From the NCBI GenBank assembly GCA_963799245.1, contig CAWCWN010000002.1:62001-126000 (forward strand): a DNA stretch of 64,000 bases, read 5' to 3'. Below the pieces are notes generated by a model. The model saw only the letters and a list, made by a program, of their open reading frames with translations, made no database searches and was not told where the DNA came from. The stretch's first letter is position 1, and each line of letters begins with the position of its first letter. Source of the DNA: CAWCWN01 sp963799245 (lineage in GTDB: Bacteria > Chloroflexota > Ktedonobacteria > Ktedonobacterales > Ktedonobacteraceae). The position numbers and the translations under genes were made by a program. Below are positions 49,431-58,695 of this stretch, piece by piece.

Positions 49431-51839
49431 ATGAAAATCTACAATACTCTGACCAGGCAGGTGGAGGAGATCGTACCCATAGATGCAGGCAAAATCAAAA
49501 TGTATTCTTGCGGCCCTACCGTCTACCGCTATATTCACATTGGAAACCTGCGTACATTTACCATGGCCGACTGGCTGCGTCGCACATTTGAGTATCGTGG
49601 CCTGGAGGTCTTGCATGTCAAAAATATAACTGATGTAGGTCACATGCGCCAGGAAATGGTTGATCGCGGCGAAGATAAGATGCTGGCTCAGGCGCGTAAA
49701 GAGGGCAAGACGTCCTTGCAGATCGCCCAATTTTACACAGACGCCTTCCACCGCGATGAGGAAAAGCTCAATATCTTGCCTGCCCATGTCTTTCCACGGG
49801 CCACCCAGCACATTCCTGAGATGATTGCCATCGTTGAAGGCCTCCTGGCCAGGGGTATCGCCTACGAGGTCAATGGCTATGTCTACTTTGACATCAAACG
49901 TTTTCGTGGCTATGGCAAGCTTTCGGGCAATCTACTTGAGAATATGCTGGCAGGCGTGCGCGAGGGCGTAGATACTGACCGCCATAATCCAGAAGACTTC
50001 CCGCTGTGGAAACCGGCCGAGCCCGGGCGCGAAATGGCCTGGGATAGTCCCTGGGGGTCTGGTTTCCCTGGCTGGCATATCGAGTGCAGCGCCATGTCAA
50101 TCAAGTATCTGGGTCAACATTTCGACCTGCATACTGGCGGGGTTGACAATATTTTCCCGCATCACGAAGACGAGATCGCTCAAAGTGAGGGGTACTCGGG
50201 GCAACAGTTCGTCAATTATTGGGTACATGCCCAGCACCTGCTGGCGGACGGCCAGAAGATGGCGAAATCCACAGGCAATGCCTACACCTGTGCGGAGATC
50301 GAGGCGCGGGGTTTTGATCCTCTTGCCCTGCGCTACTTCTACACGACCGCCCTCTATCGCAGCCGTTTAAACTTCACCTTCCGCGCCTTACAGGCCGCCC
50401 AGACTTCGCTTGAGCACTTACAGGAGCTGGCCTACCGCCTGTACGTCTCCGCCGATAGCGAACATGTCCTGGCTTCTGAACCAATCGCTGCGCATCCCTG
50501 GCTCGATGCCTTCCTGGGGGAGGTTGAGCATGACCTGAATATGCCTCGCGCTATGGCCGCTGTCTGGTCTATGCTGCGTTCACCCGCATACGATGCCACG
50601 ACCAGGGTGCGCCTCTTATTAGATGCCGATCGTATTCTTGGCTTTGACCTCAAACGCTATCTCCAGAGTGAAGAACCGCGCAAAAAATACGATCCCCAGA
50701 CCTACCTGGCGGCGGCTCCAGCGGCCGTCGCTACACGGGTACACGAGCGCAACAGGTTGCGCAGTGCCCGCAGGTATGAGCTGGCCGACGCCATTCGCCA
50801 GGAGCTGGGAGCGTCGGGTTATGCCATCAGGGACACCTCCCGGGGTTCCCTGTTGTTGCCGCGGCGACCCGAGGACGAATTCAACATCATTTCTAGCTCC
50901 GCAGATGTGCCGGATCAGTCGCTCGCACCCGACCTTTATGAATTTTCGCTGAACCTGCTGGCGCACAATAGCCGCTCTGACCTGGAGCGCTGTATCAAAA
51001 GCGTCTGCCGCCACGCTGGTGCGCGGCGCGTCGAACTGGTCGTTGTTGACAACGGATCCACCGATGATACGCTGGGCTACCTGCAGCAACTGGCGCGCGA
51101 GGGCGACCTGATGTCGGCGCCGGAGCGGCCGATCGGCCTGCAGGTACTTTTCGCCGATCATAATTTAGGCTTCGCTGCCGGCCGCAATGCCACTATGCGC
51201 GCGAGCCGTGGGCGCTATATCGTCTTGCTGGATACCTCTATCGAGCTTACAGGGGACATCTGGCAGCCTCTGGCAAGTGCCCTTGCTGATCCTGATAGTG
51301 GCGTCGTCGGTCCTTATGGGCTGGTGACTGACGATTTACGCGAGTTTCGTGAAGCCCTTGGTCCAGATGTCGATGCCATTGAGGGCTACCTGATGGCTTT
51401 CCGGCGCGAATTGTTGCCTGAAATCGGCTGGATTGACGAGAAGTTTCGTTTCTATCGCTTGATGGATATCTACCTGAGCTTTTTCTTCAAGACCGCGGGC
51501 TACCGCGCCGTCACTACTCCCATGCTGGTCAAGCGCATCGAGAAACATCCCCATCTCGAATGGTACAGCTTGGGTGAAGATGAGCGTGCAAGCAAGAGTA
51601 AGAAGAACTACGATATTTTCCGTGACCGCTGGCACCATGGTGAGAGCCTGCTGGTAGCCAACTATCAACCCGGCAACGCCTGGCGGGGGCACGACCATCC
51701 CTACCATGTCGAGGGTGATCATACCCATGCGCCGCATGAAATGCCTCCTAACGGGACGATGCATAGCCATGAACATCGTCACTGGCCCGACCATTCACAC
51801 ACTCACTTGCACTACCATGCCCTGAGCGGCCAGCAATAG
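49431..51839 (+). CDS. cysS: Cysteinyl-tRNA synthetase fused to a GT2 glycosyltransferase domain and a His-rich tail
   Basis: 802 residues with three parts. Residues 1-475 are a complete CysRS: SCGPTVYRYIHIGNL (zinc Cys27 and a HIGH-type HIGN), HIECSAM (zinc Cys219), PHHEDEIAQSE, KMAKS at 276-280, and a C-terminal helical DALR-like end with RSARRYELADAIRQEL. Residues 501-745 are a GT2 domain: SLNLLAHNSRSDLERCIKSVCRHAGARRVELVVVDNGSTDDT, DHNLGFAAGRNATMRASRGRYIVLLDTS, LMAFRRELLPEIGWIDEKFRFYRLMD. Residues 746-802 are a tail with 15 His in about 50 residues (HSHEHRHWPDHSHTHLHYH). The usual DxD is DTS, so catalysis by the GT part is uncertain. CysRS normally ends near 460 residues. ATG 49431 is preferred because homology begins there. 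Confidence 0.85.
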   Translation: MKIYNTLTRQVEEIVPIDAGKIKMYSCGPTVYRYIHIGNLRTFTMADWLRRTFEYRGLEVLHVKNITDVGHMRQEMVDRGEDKMLAQARKEGKTSLQIAQFYTDAFHRDEEKLNILPAHVFPRATQHIPEMIAIVEGLLARGIAYEVNGYVYFDIKRFRGYGKLSGNLLENMLAGVREGVDTDRHNPEDFPLWKPAEPGREMAWDSPWGSGFPGWHIECSAMSIKYLGQHFDLHTGGVDNIFPHHEDEIAQSEGYSGQQFVNYWVHAQHLLADGQKMAKSTGNAYTCAEIEARGFDPLALRYFYTTALYRSRLNFTFRALQAAQTSLEHLQELAYRLYVSADSEHVLASEPIAAHPWLDAFLGEVEHDLNMPRAMAAVWSMLRSPAYDATTRVRLLLDADRILGFDLKRYLQSEEPRKKYDPQTYLAAAPAAVATRVHERNRLRSARRYELADAIRQELGASGYAIRDTSRGSLLLPRRPEDEFNIISSSADVPDQSLAPDLYEFSLNLLAHNSRSDLERCIKSVCRHAGARRVELVVVDNGSTDDTLGYLQQLAREGDLMSAPERPIGLQVLFADHNLGFAAGRNATMRASRGRYIVLLDTSIELTGDIWQPLASALADPDSGVVGPYGLVTDDLREFREALGPDVDAIEGYLMAFRRELLPEIGWIDEKFRFYRLMDIYLSFFFKTAGYRAVTTPMLVKRIEKHPHLEWYSLGEDERASKSKKNYDIFRDRWHHGESLLVANYQPGNAWRGHDHPYHVEGDHTHAPHEMPPNGTMHSHEHRHWPDHSHTHLHYHALSGQQ

Positions 51840-52062
51840 GGAGATTGGGTTGCGAGAAAAGAAGACAGGGCCTCCTGTTGCGCGTAGACCAGCAACTCCA
51901 CTTGCCTGGAGGTGGATATTTTCGTTAAACTATTATGTGAAAAATATTTTTGCATGCAGGGATGAACATATGCAGACGCAGCAAGCACAGGGGCAGGTCC
52001 GATAGGTGTCGCAAGAGGTGAGATGTCTATCCTGTACATCTTACCAAAGGAGGAGTGATGTC

Positions 52063-52722
52063 ATGTCAGCATCCGCGCTAGAGCTACCTTTGTTTCCATT
52101 AGATGTCGTACTTTTCCCAGGCGTGGTGCTGCCGCTACACATATTTGAGCCGCGCTATCGCCAGATGATCATAGACTGCCAGGAACTGGAACGTCCATTT
52201 GGCATTGTGCTTACCCAACCAGATAGTGAGCCCTTACAGGAGATACCATATTCGATCGGTACCATGGTAGAGATTCGCGATTTACAGCGCCTCGATGATG
52301 GACGCTATGTACTGATGGTCCTGGGTACTACGCGTTTTCGTATTCTGAGCCAGCATCGCTATAAGCCGTATCTTTCCGGCCTGGTTGAGACCTATCACGA
52401 TATTCCCGCGACCAGCGATGAGCTTGATAAATACTACAGGATTGCCCAGGAGCTTTTCGGCGCCTACCTGGAGTTGTTACTGCAGGCGGCGAATGAAGAG
52501 GAGGAGGATATTCGTGCGCATCTACCCACAACGGCAGAAGGGCTCTCGCACTTTATAGCGTACTTCCTCGAGATCCAGGATGAGCAGAAACAGCATTTCC
52601 TGGAACTGACGTCTACGCTGCAGCGCCTGCAGGAGGAGATAGGCATTTTGCGCCGGGAGGTTCCTTTTATGCGTCGGATACTGGCGAAGCCACTGGATGA
52701 TGATCGCAGCAGGTTAAATTAG
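52063..52722 (+). CDS. Lon substrate-binding-domain protein (LON-N only)
   Basis: 219 residues. It matches the N-terminal domain of Lon protease, alone: LPLFPLDVVLFPGVVLPLHIFEPRYRQMIIDC, FGIVL, IGTMVEIRDLQRLDDGRYVLMVLGTTRFRIL, then a helical half. AAAGGAGGAG lies before the ATG at 52063. There is no AAA+ or peptidase part, so it is not a protease itself; such stand-alone LON-N proteins are widespread and of unclear function, perhaps in substrate recognition or as an adaptor. Confidence 0.88.
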   Translation: MSASALELPLFPLDVVLFPGVVLPLHIFEPRYRQMIIDCQELERPFGIVLTQPDSEPLQEIPYSIGTMVEIRDLQRLDDGRYVLMVLGTTRFRILSQHRYKPYLSGLVETYHDIPATSDELDKYYRIAQELFGAYLELLLQAANEEEEDIRAHLPTTAEGLSHFIAYFLEIQDEQKQHFLELTSTLQRLQEEIGILRREVPFMRRILAKPLDDDRSRLN

Positions 52723-52752
52723 ACGGCGGCCATTTTTGCTCCGCCGCAGGGC

Positions 52753-53403
52753 TTACATCGAAATGCTGATGAGCCGCAGACTCTGCAGGCGCTGTAATGT
52801 GGCATAGATCTCGGTTGTGGGGCGTTTCGTCAACAGCGCCAGGTCCATGAGCGTGCGTCGCCCGTTTATCAGCAGGAAAATAGTCCGGTCATAGCGTGGG
52901 AGCTTCGCGGCGGGATAGGCTTGTCCGCTGGTAGTGAGTACTGCGACGCATGTTGCAGGTGGCGATGTAAGGCCACCTGTGGAGTTGTTCGCCTGAGCCT
53001 GTACTTCATCACTCCTTGGGCGCAAACCTGCCGTCCTCTGCCCGGATGTAGATAGCGGTACAACAGGTAAAGGGGTGGTCGTTTGGGGTAAGGAGCCCGT
53101 CGACTGCTCCCGCAAAGGCGGTTTTGTAGGCGCGGGCAGGCGCATGCGCGCTTCTGTGGGGAGAAAGGTGAAGTGAATCTCGCCCCACGAATTGAACCAG
53201 GTGAGCAGCGTATCATTGGTATGCTGCTGAAAGGATTTCCACACGACATATACCGGCTTCCCCTCTTCGATGACAAACCTGGCCTCTTCCTGGCGTGGGC
53301 CCAGCGCGCGCCAGATCGTCAGCAAGCCCGAGGGACGATAGATGATGAGCTGTTTGACGACCTCGGACAGTGAAAGAGCGGAGAAAATTGCTTCTGGCTG
53401 CAA
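52753..53403 (-). CDS. DUF4388-like (PATAN) plus winged-helix-type protein
   Basis: 216 residues. Residues 1-85 (MQPEAIFSALSLSEVVKQLI.YRPSGLLTIWRA...ARFVIEEGKPVYVVWKS...LLTWFNSWGEIHFTFLP) follow the DUF4388/PATAN pattern of signalling proteins. A long Ser/Thr/Pro linker comes next. The C-terminal 60 residues (LPRYDRTIFLLINGRRTLMDLALLTKRPTTEIYATLQRLQSLRLI) look like a small winged-helix domain. Such domains occur with gliding or two-component systems. Partner is unknown. Convergent with the LON-N gene. Confidence 0.6.
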   Translation of the reverse strand: MQPEAIFSALSLSEVVKQLIIYRPSGLLTIWRALGPRQEEARFVIEEGKPVYVVWKSFQQHTNDTLLTWFNSWGEIHFTFLPTEARMRLPAPTKPPLREQSTGSLPQTTTPLPVVPLSTSGQRTAGLRPRSDEVQAQANNSTGGLTSPPATCVAVLTTSGQAYPAAKLPRYDRTIFLLINGRRTLMDLALLTKRPTTEIYATLQRLQSLRLISISM

Positions 53404-53624
53404 GTGTTACCTCTCATAGGTCAATTTTGCCGACGCTGGCAGGTAGGAACCGCTAGCACGCTAACGTTGCTGGAATTGTACGTATTATGGGGACAAGAGT
53501 CAAGCAACTGGCCAATCAGTCCACGGGGAGGGGCCTGTACTGAGCTCGCTGGCAGTGATTTTGGCTTGCTGGAGGAGCCAGTGGATGGTATTATTCGGCT
53601 GACGCGCCGCTGGTAGATAGTAAG

Positions 53625-53650
53625 GCGGGGTACCTGTCCAGGTACCCCGC
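53625..53650 (-). terminator. Strong palindrome, possible terminator
   Basis: Two 12-bp arms around TC, GCGGGGTACCTG and CAGGTACCCCGC. It lies 27 bases after the stop of the minus-strand membrane protein gene (53677). On that strand only CTTACT follows, not a T-run, so it may stop transcription weakly or act as a protein site. Confidence 0.55.
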
Positions 53651-53676
53651 AGCGCTCGCTTACTTATACTTCTACT

Positions 53677-54342
53677 TCAGACCAATCTTTCTCTTCTCCC
53701 TACCCCCCCTATGTGAAATGCCCTGCGCACGTTTGGATCAAGCAGGAGGTAGAGCAGGACGATCACGGGAATGATCAGGCCTATAATAATGAGTGTATAC
53801 GAGTCGCGCGGCTGGAAGAGTTCGTATATCTGTCTGAGCAGGAAAATGGCCGAGGCTACAATCGTTATCCAGAAGGCCCAGCTTTTAAGCAGGAAGAGTC
53901 CGACGGCTACGGCAAGAATGATGATGCCTATGACCAGTGGCAAGATACCGAGAATCCAGCCGATAATGAAGAAAGCAGAGCTCAAGCCGGCGTGACCGTG
54001 CGCTCCGAAACGAGCGCCAATGGTGCTCAGGGCTCCAATGGCAAGTATTCCGATCAGCAATGCTCCCAGGCCCTCAATGCCTATCAGGATCGACAAAATT
54101 GTGACACCTAGTGGTCGCCGCCTCTGTGGTGGGGGATTATAGTATGCATTGTATTGCGGAGCGTTCTGATTCCCCTGGCGCGAGGCGCCCGCCTGTGGGG
54201 TACTCTGCGGCGGCGTACTCTGCGGCGGCGTACTTGGCTGTGGCGTACTCTGCTGCGGCGTATCCTGTGGCGGTGGATCGTAACGCGGCGGATCGTAGTG
54301 AGTGGCATCGTACTGCGTGTTATCCTTAGATGAGTCCTGCAT
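53677..54342 (-). CDS. Membrane protein with Pro/Gln-rich cytoplasmic N-terminus
   Basis: 221 residues. Residues 1-75 are a repetitive, Pro/Gln/Ser/Thr-rich chain (PQQSTPQPSTPPQSTPPQSTPQ region). Residues about 80-205 form four hydrophobic helices (LGVTILSILIGIEGLGALLIGILAI, AFFIIGWILGILPLVIGIIILAVAVGLFLL, AFWITIVASAIFLLRQIY, TLIIIGLIIPVIVLLYLLL). The tail is basic. I know no exact family; DUF2127-like proteins have similar topology. GGAGGATATC precedes the ATG at 54342. Confidence 0.6.
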   Translation of the reverse strand: MQDSSKDNTQYDATHYDPPRYDPPPQDTPQQSTPQPSTPPQSTPPQSTPQAGASRQGNQNAPQYNAYYNPPPQRRRPLGVTILSILIGIEGLGALLIGILAIGALSTIGARFGAHGHAGLSSAFFIIGWILGILPLVIGIIILAVAVGLFLLKSWAFWITIVASAIFLLRQIYELFQPRDSYTLIIIGLIIPVIVLLYLLLDPNVRRAFHIGGVGRRERLV

Positions 54343-54678
54343 GATATCCTCCATCCAAAGTCAGTGTCCACCAGGTTGAAAGCCGGTAAACGCTCTATTC
54401 ATCTCATCGATTAAGCGTATAAGCTCGTGTGCGCTTCATCTCTCCAATTGTTTGCGCTCCTCAGGATAGTATACCGGGAAAAGTTTGTCGCGACATCGCA
54501 TACAAGAGTGAATCATGTTATCCCTCCTTGGAGTGAGATCACAATGATCACCTAGGATGAAGAATAAGTAACACCAGCGTGAACTTTACAAGGTGAAGTA
54601 TCCTGGTATGCTTTGCGCGTTGAGGTGGATGTATTGATATAATCAACGTAGAATGAAAGGCGTGTGAAAGAGGAACGT
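54343..54678. other. Intergenic region with a possible -10 box
   Basis: 336 bases, rather AT-rich on its right side. TATAAT occurs at about 54636-54641, about 40 bases before the ATG at 54679, with no good -35 at 17 bases. No gene and no strong repeat seen. Confidence 0.4.
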
Positions 54679-54981
54679 ATGACAGAGTATGCAAATTTTC
54701 GCCAGCGCCTGGATGCTGTATTGCGCACGCTTGATGTGCAGCAGGTCGTGGATTTTCTCATTACTGAAAAGCAATGGAGTTCTGGCAGGCCCTCCGATCC
54801 AGAGTTTGCGATGTGGATGATGATTGTCAGCAGCCCCACACTGCAGGATCTACATGAGGGGGCCCGCAGCTGGCTGGTAAGTCATGGTCACGCAGAGGAG
54901 GCACGGGCGTTCCTGGCTAAAGATAGGCAGCCTCCTGCGAGTAAGCAGGGTACACGCAAGAAAAAACGCTCCAGAAAATAG
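54679..54981 (+). CDS. Small hypothetical protein
   Basis: 100 residues, helical and soluble: FRQRLDAVLRTLDVQQVVDFLITEKQWSSGRPSDPEFAMWMMIVSSPTLQDLHEGARSWLVSHGHAEEARAFL, then a basic Lys/Arg tail (KKKRSRK) that could bind nucleic acid. No family recognised. AAAGAGGA precedes the ATG at 54679. It may be transcribed alone. Confidence 0.6.
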   Translation: MTEYANFRQRLDAVLRTLDVQQVVDFLITEKQWSSGRPSDPEFAMWMMIVSSPTLQDLHEGARSWLVSHGHAEEARAFLAKDRQPPASKQGTRKKKRSRK

Positions 54982-55146
54982 CAGGGCCATTTCTCATGTA
55001 AAGCGGATTGAAGCTAGCGATTGCAGAAATTAATATATTGGCTTTTGGGGATTTATTTAGTATCTTTTTAGAGAATTGATGCGTATAAAACACCAATCCA
55101 CGAGTTTTCTCCTGCAGTGCCTGCCTCAGGCATGGCTACTGAACGT

Positions 55147-58100
55147 TTAACGCCTATTACTCAAGGAGTTGAATATATATATCTGGGCATCAGTATTGCT
55201 GAATATCAGCTTGAACTTCCTGGCCTTCTGCAGCTTCCCCATCAATTGATCGAGCAGGTCAGGCGGATAACCTGAGAGATCGGCCGTTGCTCTCTGACTG
55301 CGCGTGATGATCAGGTAAACCCTGGTGGACTGATCAGACCGCGTGTCCTCAATGAACTGCACAATTGCGCCAGCATTTTCGTCAACAACAGCATTAGGAA
55401 TATCGTCGTACAGCACTTCCTGGCCATATTGCTCATAATTCACAGCTTCCCATGGGGCGCCATCCCAGGCGGTCAGGAGCAATGAATTTCGCGGAGCGAT
55501 AGCATAGAGATGACGCACACCCGCTACCTCCGCATTCGTCATGTAATCCTGGCGTTCATTACCATAACGGGTGAAAAGAAAGCCTCCAAGGAGCGCAAGG
55601 CATATGCCTGCAAGCGACAGCTGCATCCCTAGCGTTTTACCTCTATCAGATACATGCCAGCGATGCCGGCTGGATACATCCCTCTCTGCTTGTACATTGA
55701 AGACTTGCCACGCTGTTGCCGCGTTCAATCCATAGCCTGCCTTCTTCCACAACGACGTCCCCCTGGCTGGCATACTGAAAAACAAGGAGGCGGCGAAAAA
55801 GACCATCGGTGGCAAAGAGAAAAGATAGATTCGCAGGAGCATCTCGCCGCCATAGTCCTGAACAAGGACGAGTGGAAAAAGTACTGTTGCCAGTAAAACA
55901 AAACTGGCATCGTGATAACCTCTGCGCAAACGACGAAGTGCTCCAGCAAATGCAAGGGCCCAAACGAAAAAAGTCATAAAAAGGCGAATATCACTGATAA
56001 AAATATGACCAGGGCTGCCCTGTGCCGCGCGGCTGGTCACATTTTCCGAAACATCGCCGCCGATTGAACCCACGGCGCTGATTAGCTGGTTAATGTTCGC
56101 GACAAAATACTCCTGCGCCATTGTAGCAGACCAGGTCACAAGTATGACGACCATGAACACAGGTAGCCAGCGCGGGGTAATACGGCCAAAGATGGCAAGA
56201 ACTCCCACGCTTGTGATTATGAAGAAAGGTGTAAGAGGGTGGGTAAACACGCAAAAAGCAAAGATTACCACCACGCAGGCAAGCAGGATCCGGCGTTGAC
56301 GGGGCTGAGCAGGCGTCAGCAGCGGGTCTGGCGCCGTCAACCACGCATCGACCTGCGACACCAGAGGCAAGCCCCAGAGCCGGCGTTGCCAGCGCCACGT
56401 GCGTCGACGTGTTGAGATCGGCTTCGTGAACCATTTGAGGAGAATAGCGATTATGACCAGGTAGAAGAAGTAGTTCAATCCCTGCGGCGAAAAGTAATCC
56501 TGTGCGATCCAATTTGTCATACAAAAGAACCACAGGGCTAACCATATGATACGTTTATCTGTGGTAGCAGTCGTAAAGATCACATACATTGGCGCGAGAT
56601 AGATCACATTAAAGTAAACAGGAGACCAGACCGCATAGGGAAGTATATCTTGAAAGCCGGCCAGGCGGTTCAGCAAGGCACTTAATACAAAGAAGCCCGG
56701 CCAATTGTAGTAGGCATCTAAATTAGGGTCAACAGTACCAGTACGCATAATAAAGTCTGTATATCCCGCGTGGCGGTACACTACGGCAAAACGGGGAGCC
56801 TGCTCGACCAGGATAGTGAGGCCGTAGAGCATGAAAATCAAAATACCAAGATGGAGGAGAATAACAGGTGCCTGCAATTTTCGCCGCTTCAAGACCATGA
56901 CAAAACTCAGCGAGAGCATGACAAGGGCGATAATGATCGATGCAGGTAACACCGAAACCAGGCCCAGGTCGTTCATATGCCCTACATCTACAGAGTGGAG
57001 CGAAAGAGACCAGAGCAGGAGGGCGGCAAGAGGCAGCGCCACAGCGGCAATATCTCCCCAACGAGCAAAGATAGACCATATTTCGACGGGCTTAGACAGC
57101 CTCTTTGTCTCCAGCTCCTCCACCATCGCCCCGTCTGATTTCTTTGTGTCTAGCTCCTCTGGTCCTGGCTTGCTCAGCCTCCGCCCGCAGCTTGCGCAAA
57201 AATGTGCATGCGCGGGCAATGTGGCGTCGCAGTGCGGACAGCGCAGGCTCTCCTCCTGCGCAGGACGCTTTTCCTCGATGGTCTTGTCGAGCTTACTTCC
57301 GCAGCTCGCGCAAAAATGTGCGTGCGCGGGCAATGTGGCGTCGCAGTGCGGACAAGATATGTCGCTTGCCTTTGCCGGGAAAGTGGCCCGGTAAACTGCG
57401 GGAAACATAAACACAACCTCAATACAAACGGCTGTAAACCAGCCTAGGCTAAAACCGGCCAGGCCGGCAAAATGTGCTACCAGCGCTGCTATCGACAATT
57501 CCAGCATACTCCCAATGGCTACAGGCAGCGCGGTACGCACCATCCTGCTGTGAATACGGCTGACGGCTATATAGTGATATTTAATGATCATGGGGAAGGC
57601 GGCCAGCCCCAGAATACGTAAACACAAGACAGCCTGTAGCGCATAAATATGGCCAAAGAGGTCCAATATCTGCCCTGCAGCCAGCTGCAACACGCAGTTT
57701 GCGAAGATGACGGTCACGAACGAGAGGCCCAATGTCATGCGCAGCTTGCGCGTTAGCTCAGCGGTATGACCGGCGTTGATCGCGTAGAGGACGGTGGTCA
57801 GGGCGTACGAGGCGATGAAGACCAGGCCAGAAATCATCCAGGCAATATAAAACCACGCATTCGTCGTCGCAGACAGCACGATCGTCACCAGCACCGGCAT
57901 CGCCATAGTCGGCGCCTGTACAATCAAATTGAGCAAGTGGTGCTGGAGAGCCAGGAGTTTGAGTCTGCGCAGCAATTGCCAGTCAGGCTTTAAAGCTCTG
58001 ATGCGTCTACGGCACTTCAACGCGACAAATCCTGCCAGCGGCAGCAAAGAGAGCAGGCTGCCGGCGACCCATGCCGCATAAATTATTTGCCCCCCCACTT

Positions 58101-58695
58101 TCAACAGCCAGAAACCGGCTAGGATCAGAAAAACGAGTTTTGTGCCCGCAAAAAGCGTGTTGCGTCCAAGCTGGACAACCCCCTTGAGCAGCCCGATAAG
58201 CGCCTCATCAAGCACAATTGTGACCGCCGTCAGACCGACACCGGCGGCGAAGAGCACGATGACACCAGGATTTGCAGCAAGTGCCTCAAAACCATCCGAA
58301 ACGAGCGGTGCGACAAGCGCGAAGGCCACACCACTGACTACCCCTACTCCGCCAACCAGGAGCAGGGCGGCGCTGATGAGAGAGAGTTCTTTGCCGGGTT
58401 GGCGCGCCAATTCCCCGATCAAGAGGGTTCCCAGGCCTAAGATACAGAAAGTCCCCAGCAGCGTCATAGCGGAGACCGCTGCCGAAGCCAGGCCGACCGC
58501 CTCGGGCGGGAATAAGCGGGCGGCGACCCACCAGTAGGTAAACCCGAAGATACCCGTCACCGCCGTCGTCCCGACCAGCGAGCCGGCATTGAGTAACATG
58601 GTCCAATTCGTCTTTATCCATCGATAAAGTAGTCTGATCACTTGATCGGCAATCCTTCCACCGGCGCTCCTGTGCTTTTGAGCGCCCTTCGGCAT
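55147..58695 (-). CDS. Flippase / double zinc ribbon / membrane glycosyltransferase fusion
   Basis: About 1,182 residues in three parts. Residues 25-440 look like a polysaccharide flippase of the MATE/Wzx type with about 12 helices (LNAGSLVGTTAVTGIFGFTYWWVAARLFPPEAVGLASA...). Residues 448-466 and 486-504 are two zinc ribbons, CPHCDATLPAHAHFCASCG, nearly identical at the DNA level too. Residues about 530-1180 form a second polytopic part of the GT-C type, with an outer loop FAVVYRHAGYTDFIMRTGTVDPNLDAYYNWPG and an outer C-terminal domain. One chain could flip a lipid-linked glycan and add a sugar. Start is uncertain: ATG 58695, with alternative GTG 58641 after GGAAGG, since 58695 lies in the decayed upstream GT2 gene. 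Confidence 0.7.
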   Translation of the reverse strand: MPKGAQKHRSAGGRIADQVIRLLYRWIKTNWTMLLNAGSLVGTTAVTGIFGFTYWWVAARLFPPEAVGLASAAVSAMTLLGTFCILGLGTLLIGELARQPGKELSLISAALLLVGGVGVVSGVAFALVAPLVSDGFEALAANPGVIVLFAAGVGLTAVTIVLDEALIGLLKGVVQLGRNTLFAGTKLVFLILAGFWLLKVGGQIIYAAWVAGSLLSLLPLAGFVALKCRRRIRALKPDWQLLRRLKLLALQHHLLNLIVQAPTMAMPVLVTIVLSATTNAWFYIAWMISGLVFIASYALTTVLYAINAGHTAELTRKLRMTLGLSFVTVIFANCVLQLAAGQILDLFGHIYALQAVLCLRILGLAAFPMIIKYHYIAVSRIHSRMVRTALPVAIGSMLELSIAALVAHFAGLAGFSLGWFTAVCIEVVFMFPAVYRATFPAKASDISCPHCDATLPAHAHFCASCGSKLDKTIEEKRPAQEESLRCPHCDATLPAHAHFCASCGRRLSKPGPEELDTKKSDGAMVEELETKRLSKPVEIWSIFARWGDIAAVALPLAALLLWSLSLHSVDVGHMNDLGLVSVLPASIIIALVMLSLSFVMVLKRRKLQAPVILLHLGILIFMLYGLTILVEQAPRFAVVYRHAGYTDFIMRTGTVDPNLDAYYNWPGFFVLSALLNRLAGFQDILPYAVWSPVYFNVIYLAPMYVIFTTATTDKRIIWLALWFFCMTNWIAQDYFSPQGLNYFFYLVIIAILLKWFTKPISTRRRTWRWQRRLWGLPLVSQVDAWLTAPDPLLTPAQPRQRRILLACVVVIFAFCVFTHPLTPFFIITSVGVLAIFGRITPRWLPVFMVVILVTWSATMAQEYFVANINQLISAVGSIGGDVSENVTSRAAQGSPGHIFISDIRLFMTFFVWALAFAGALRRLRRGYHDASFVLLATVLFPLVLVQDYGGEMLLRIYLFSLPPMVFFAASLFFSMPARGTSLWKKAGYGLNAATAWQVFNVQAERDVSSRHRWHVSDRGKTLGMQLSLAGICLALLGGFLFTRYGNERQDYMTNAEVAGVRHLYAIAPRNSLLLTAWDGAPWEAVNYEQYGQEVLYDDIPNAVVDENAGAIVQFIEDTRSDQSTRVYLIITRSQRATADLSGYPPDLLDQLMGKLQKARKFKLIFSNTDAQIYIFNSLSNRR
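57186..57354 (-). repeat. 55-bp direct repeat encoding two zinc ribbons
   Basis: Copies at 57186-57240 and 57300-57354, 114 bp apart, with 53 of 55 bases the same. Each covers the CPHCDATLPAHAHFCASCG ribbon. High nucleotide identity, including third codon positions, shows recent duplication or gene conversion. Confidence 0.85.

Noticed and set aside
53404..53616. Plus-strand 70-codon frame between two minus-strand genes
   Set aside because: No ribosome-binding site, no family pattern, and its codon use is poor.
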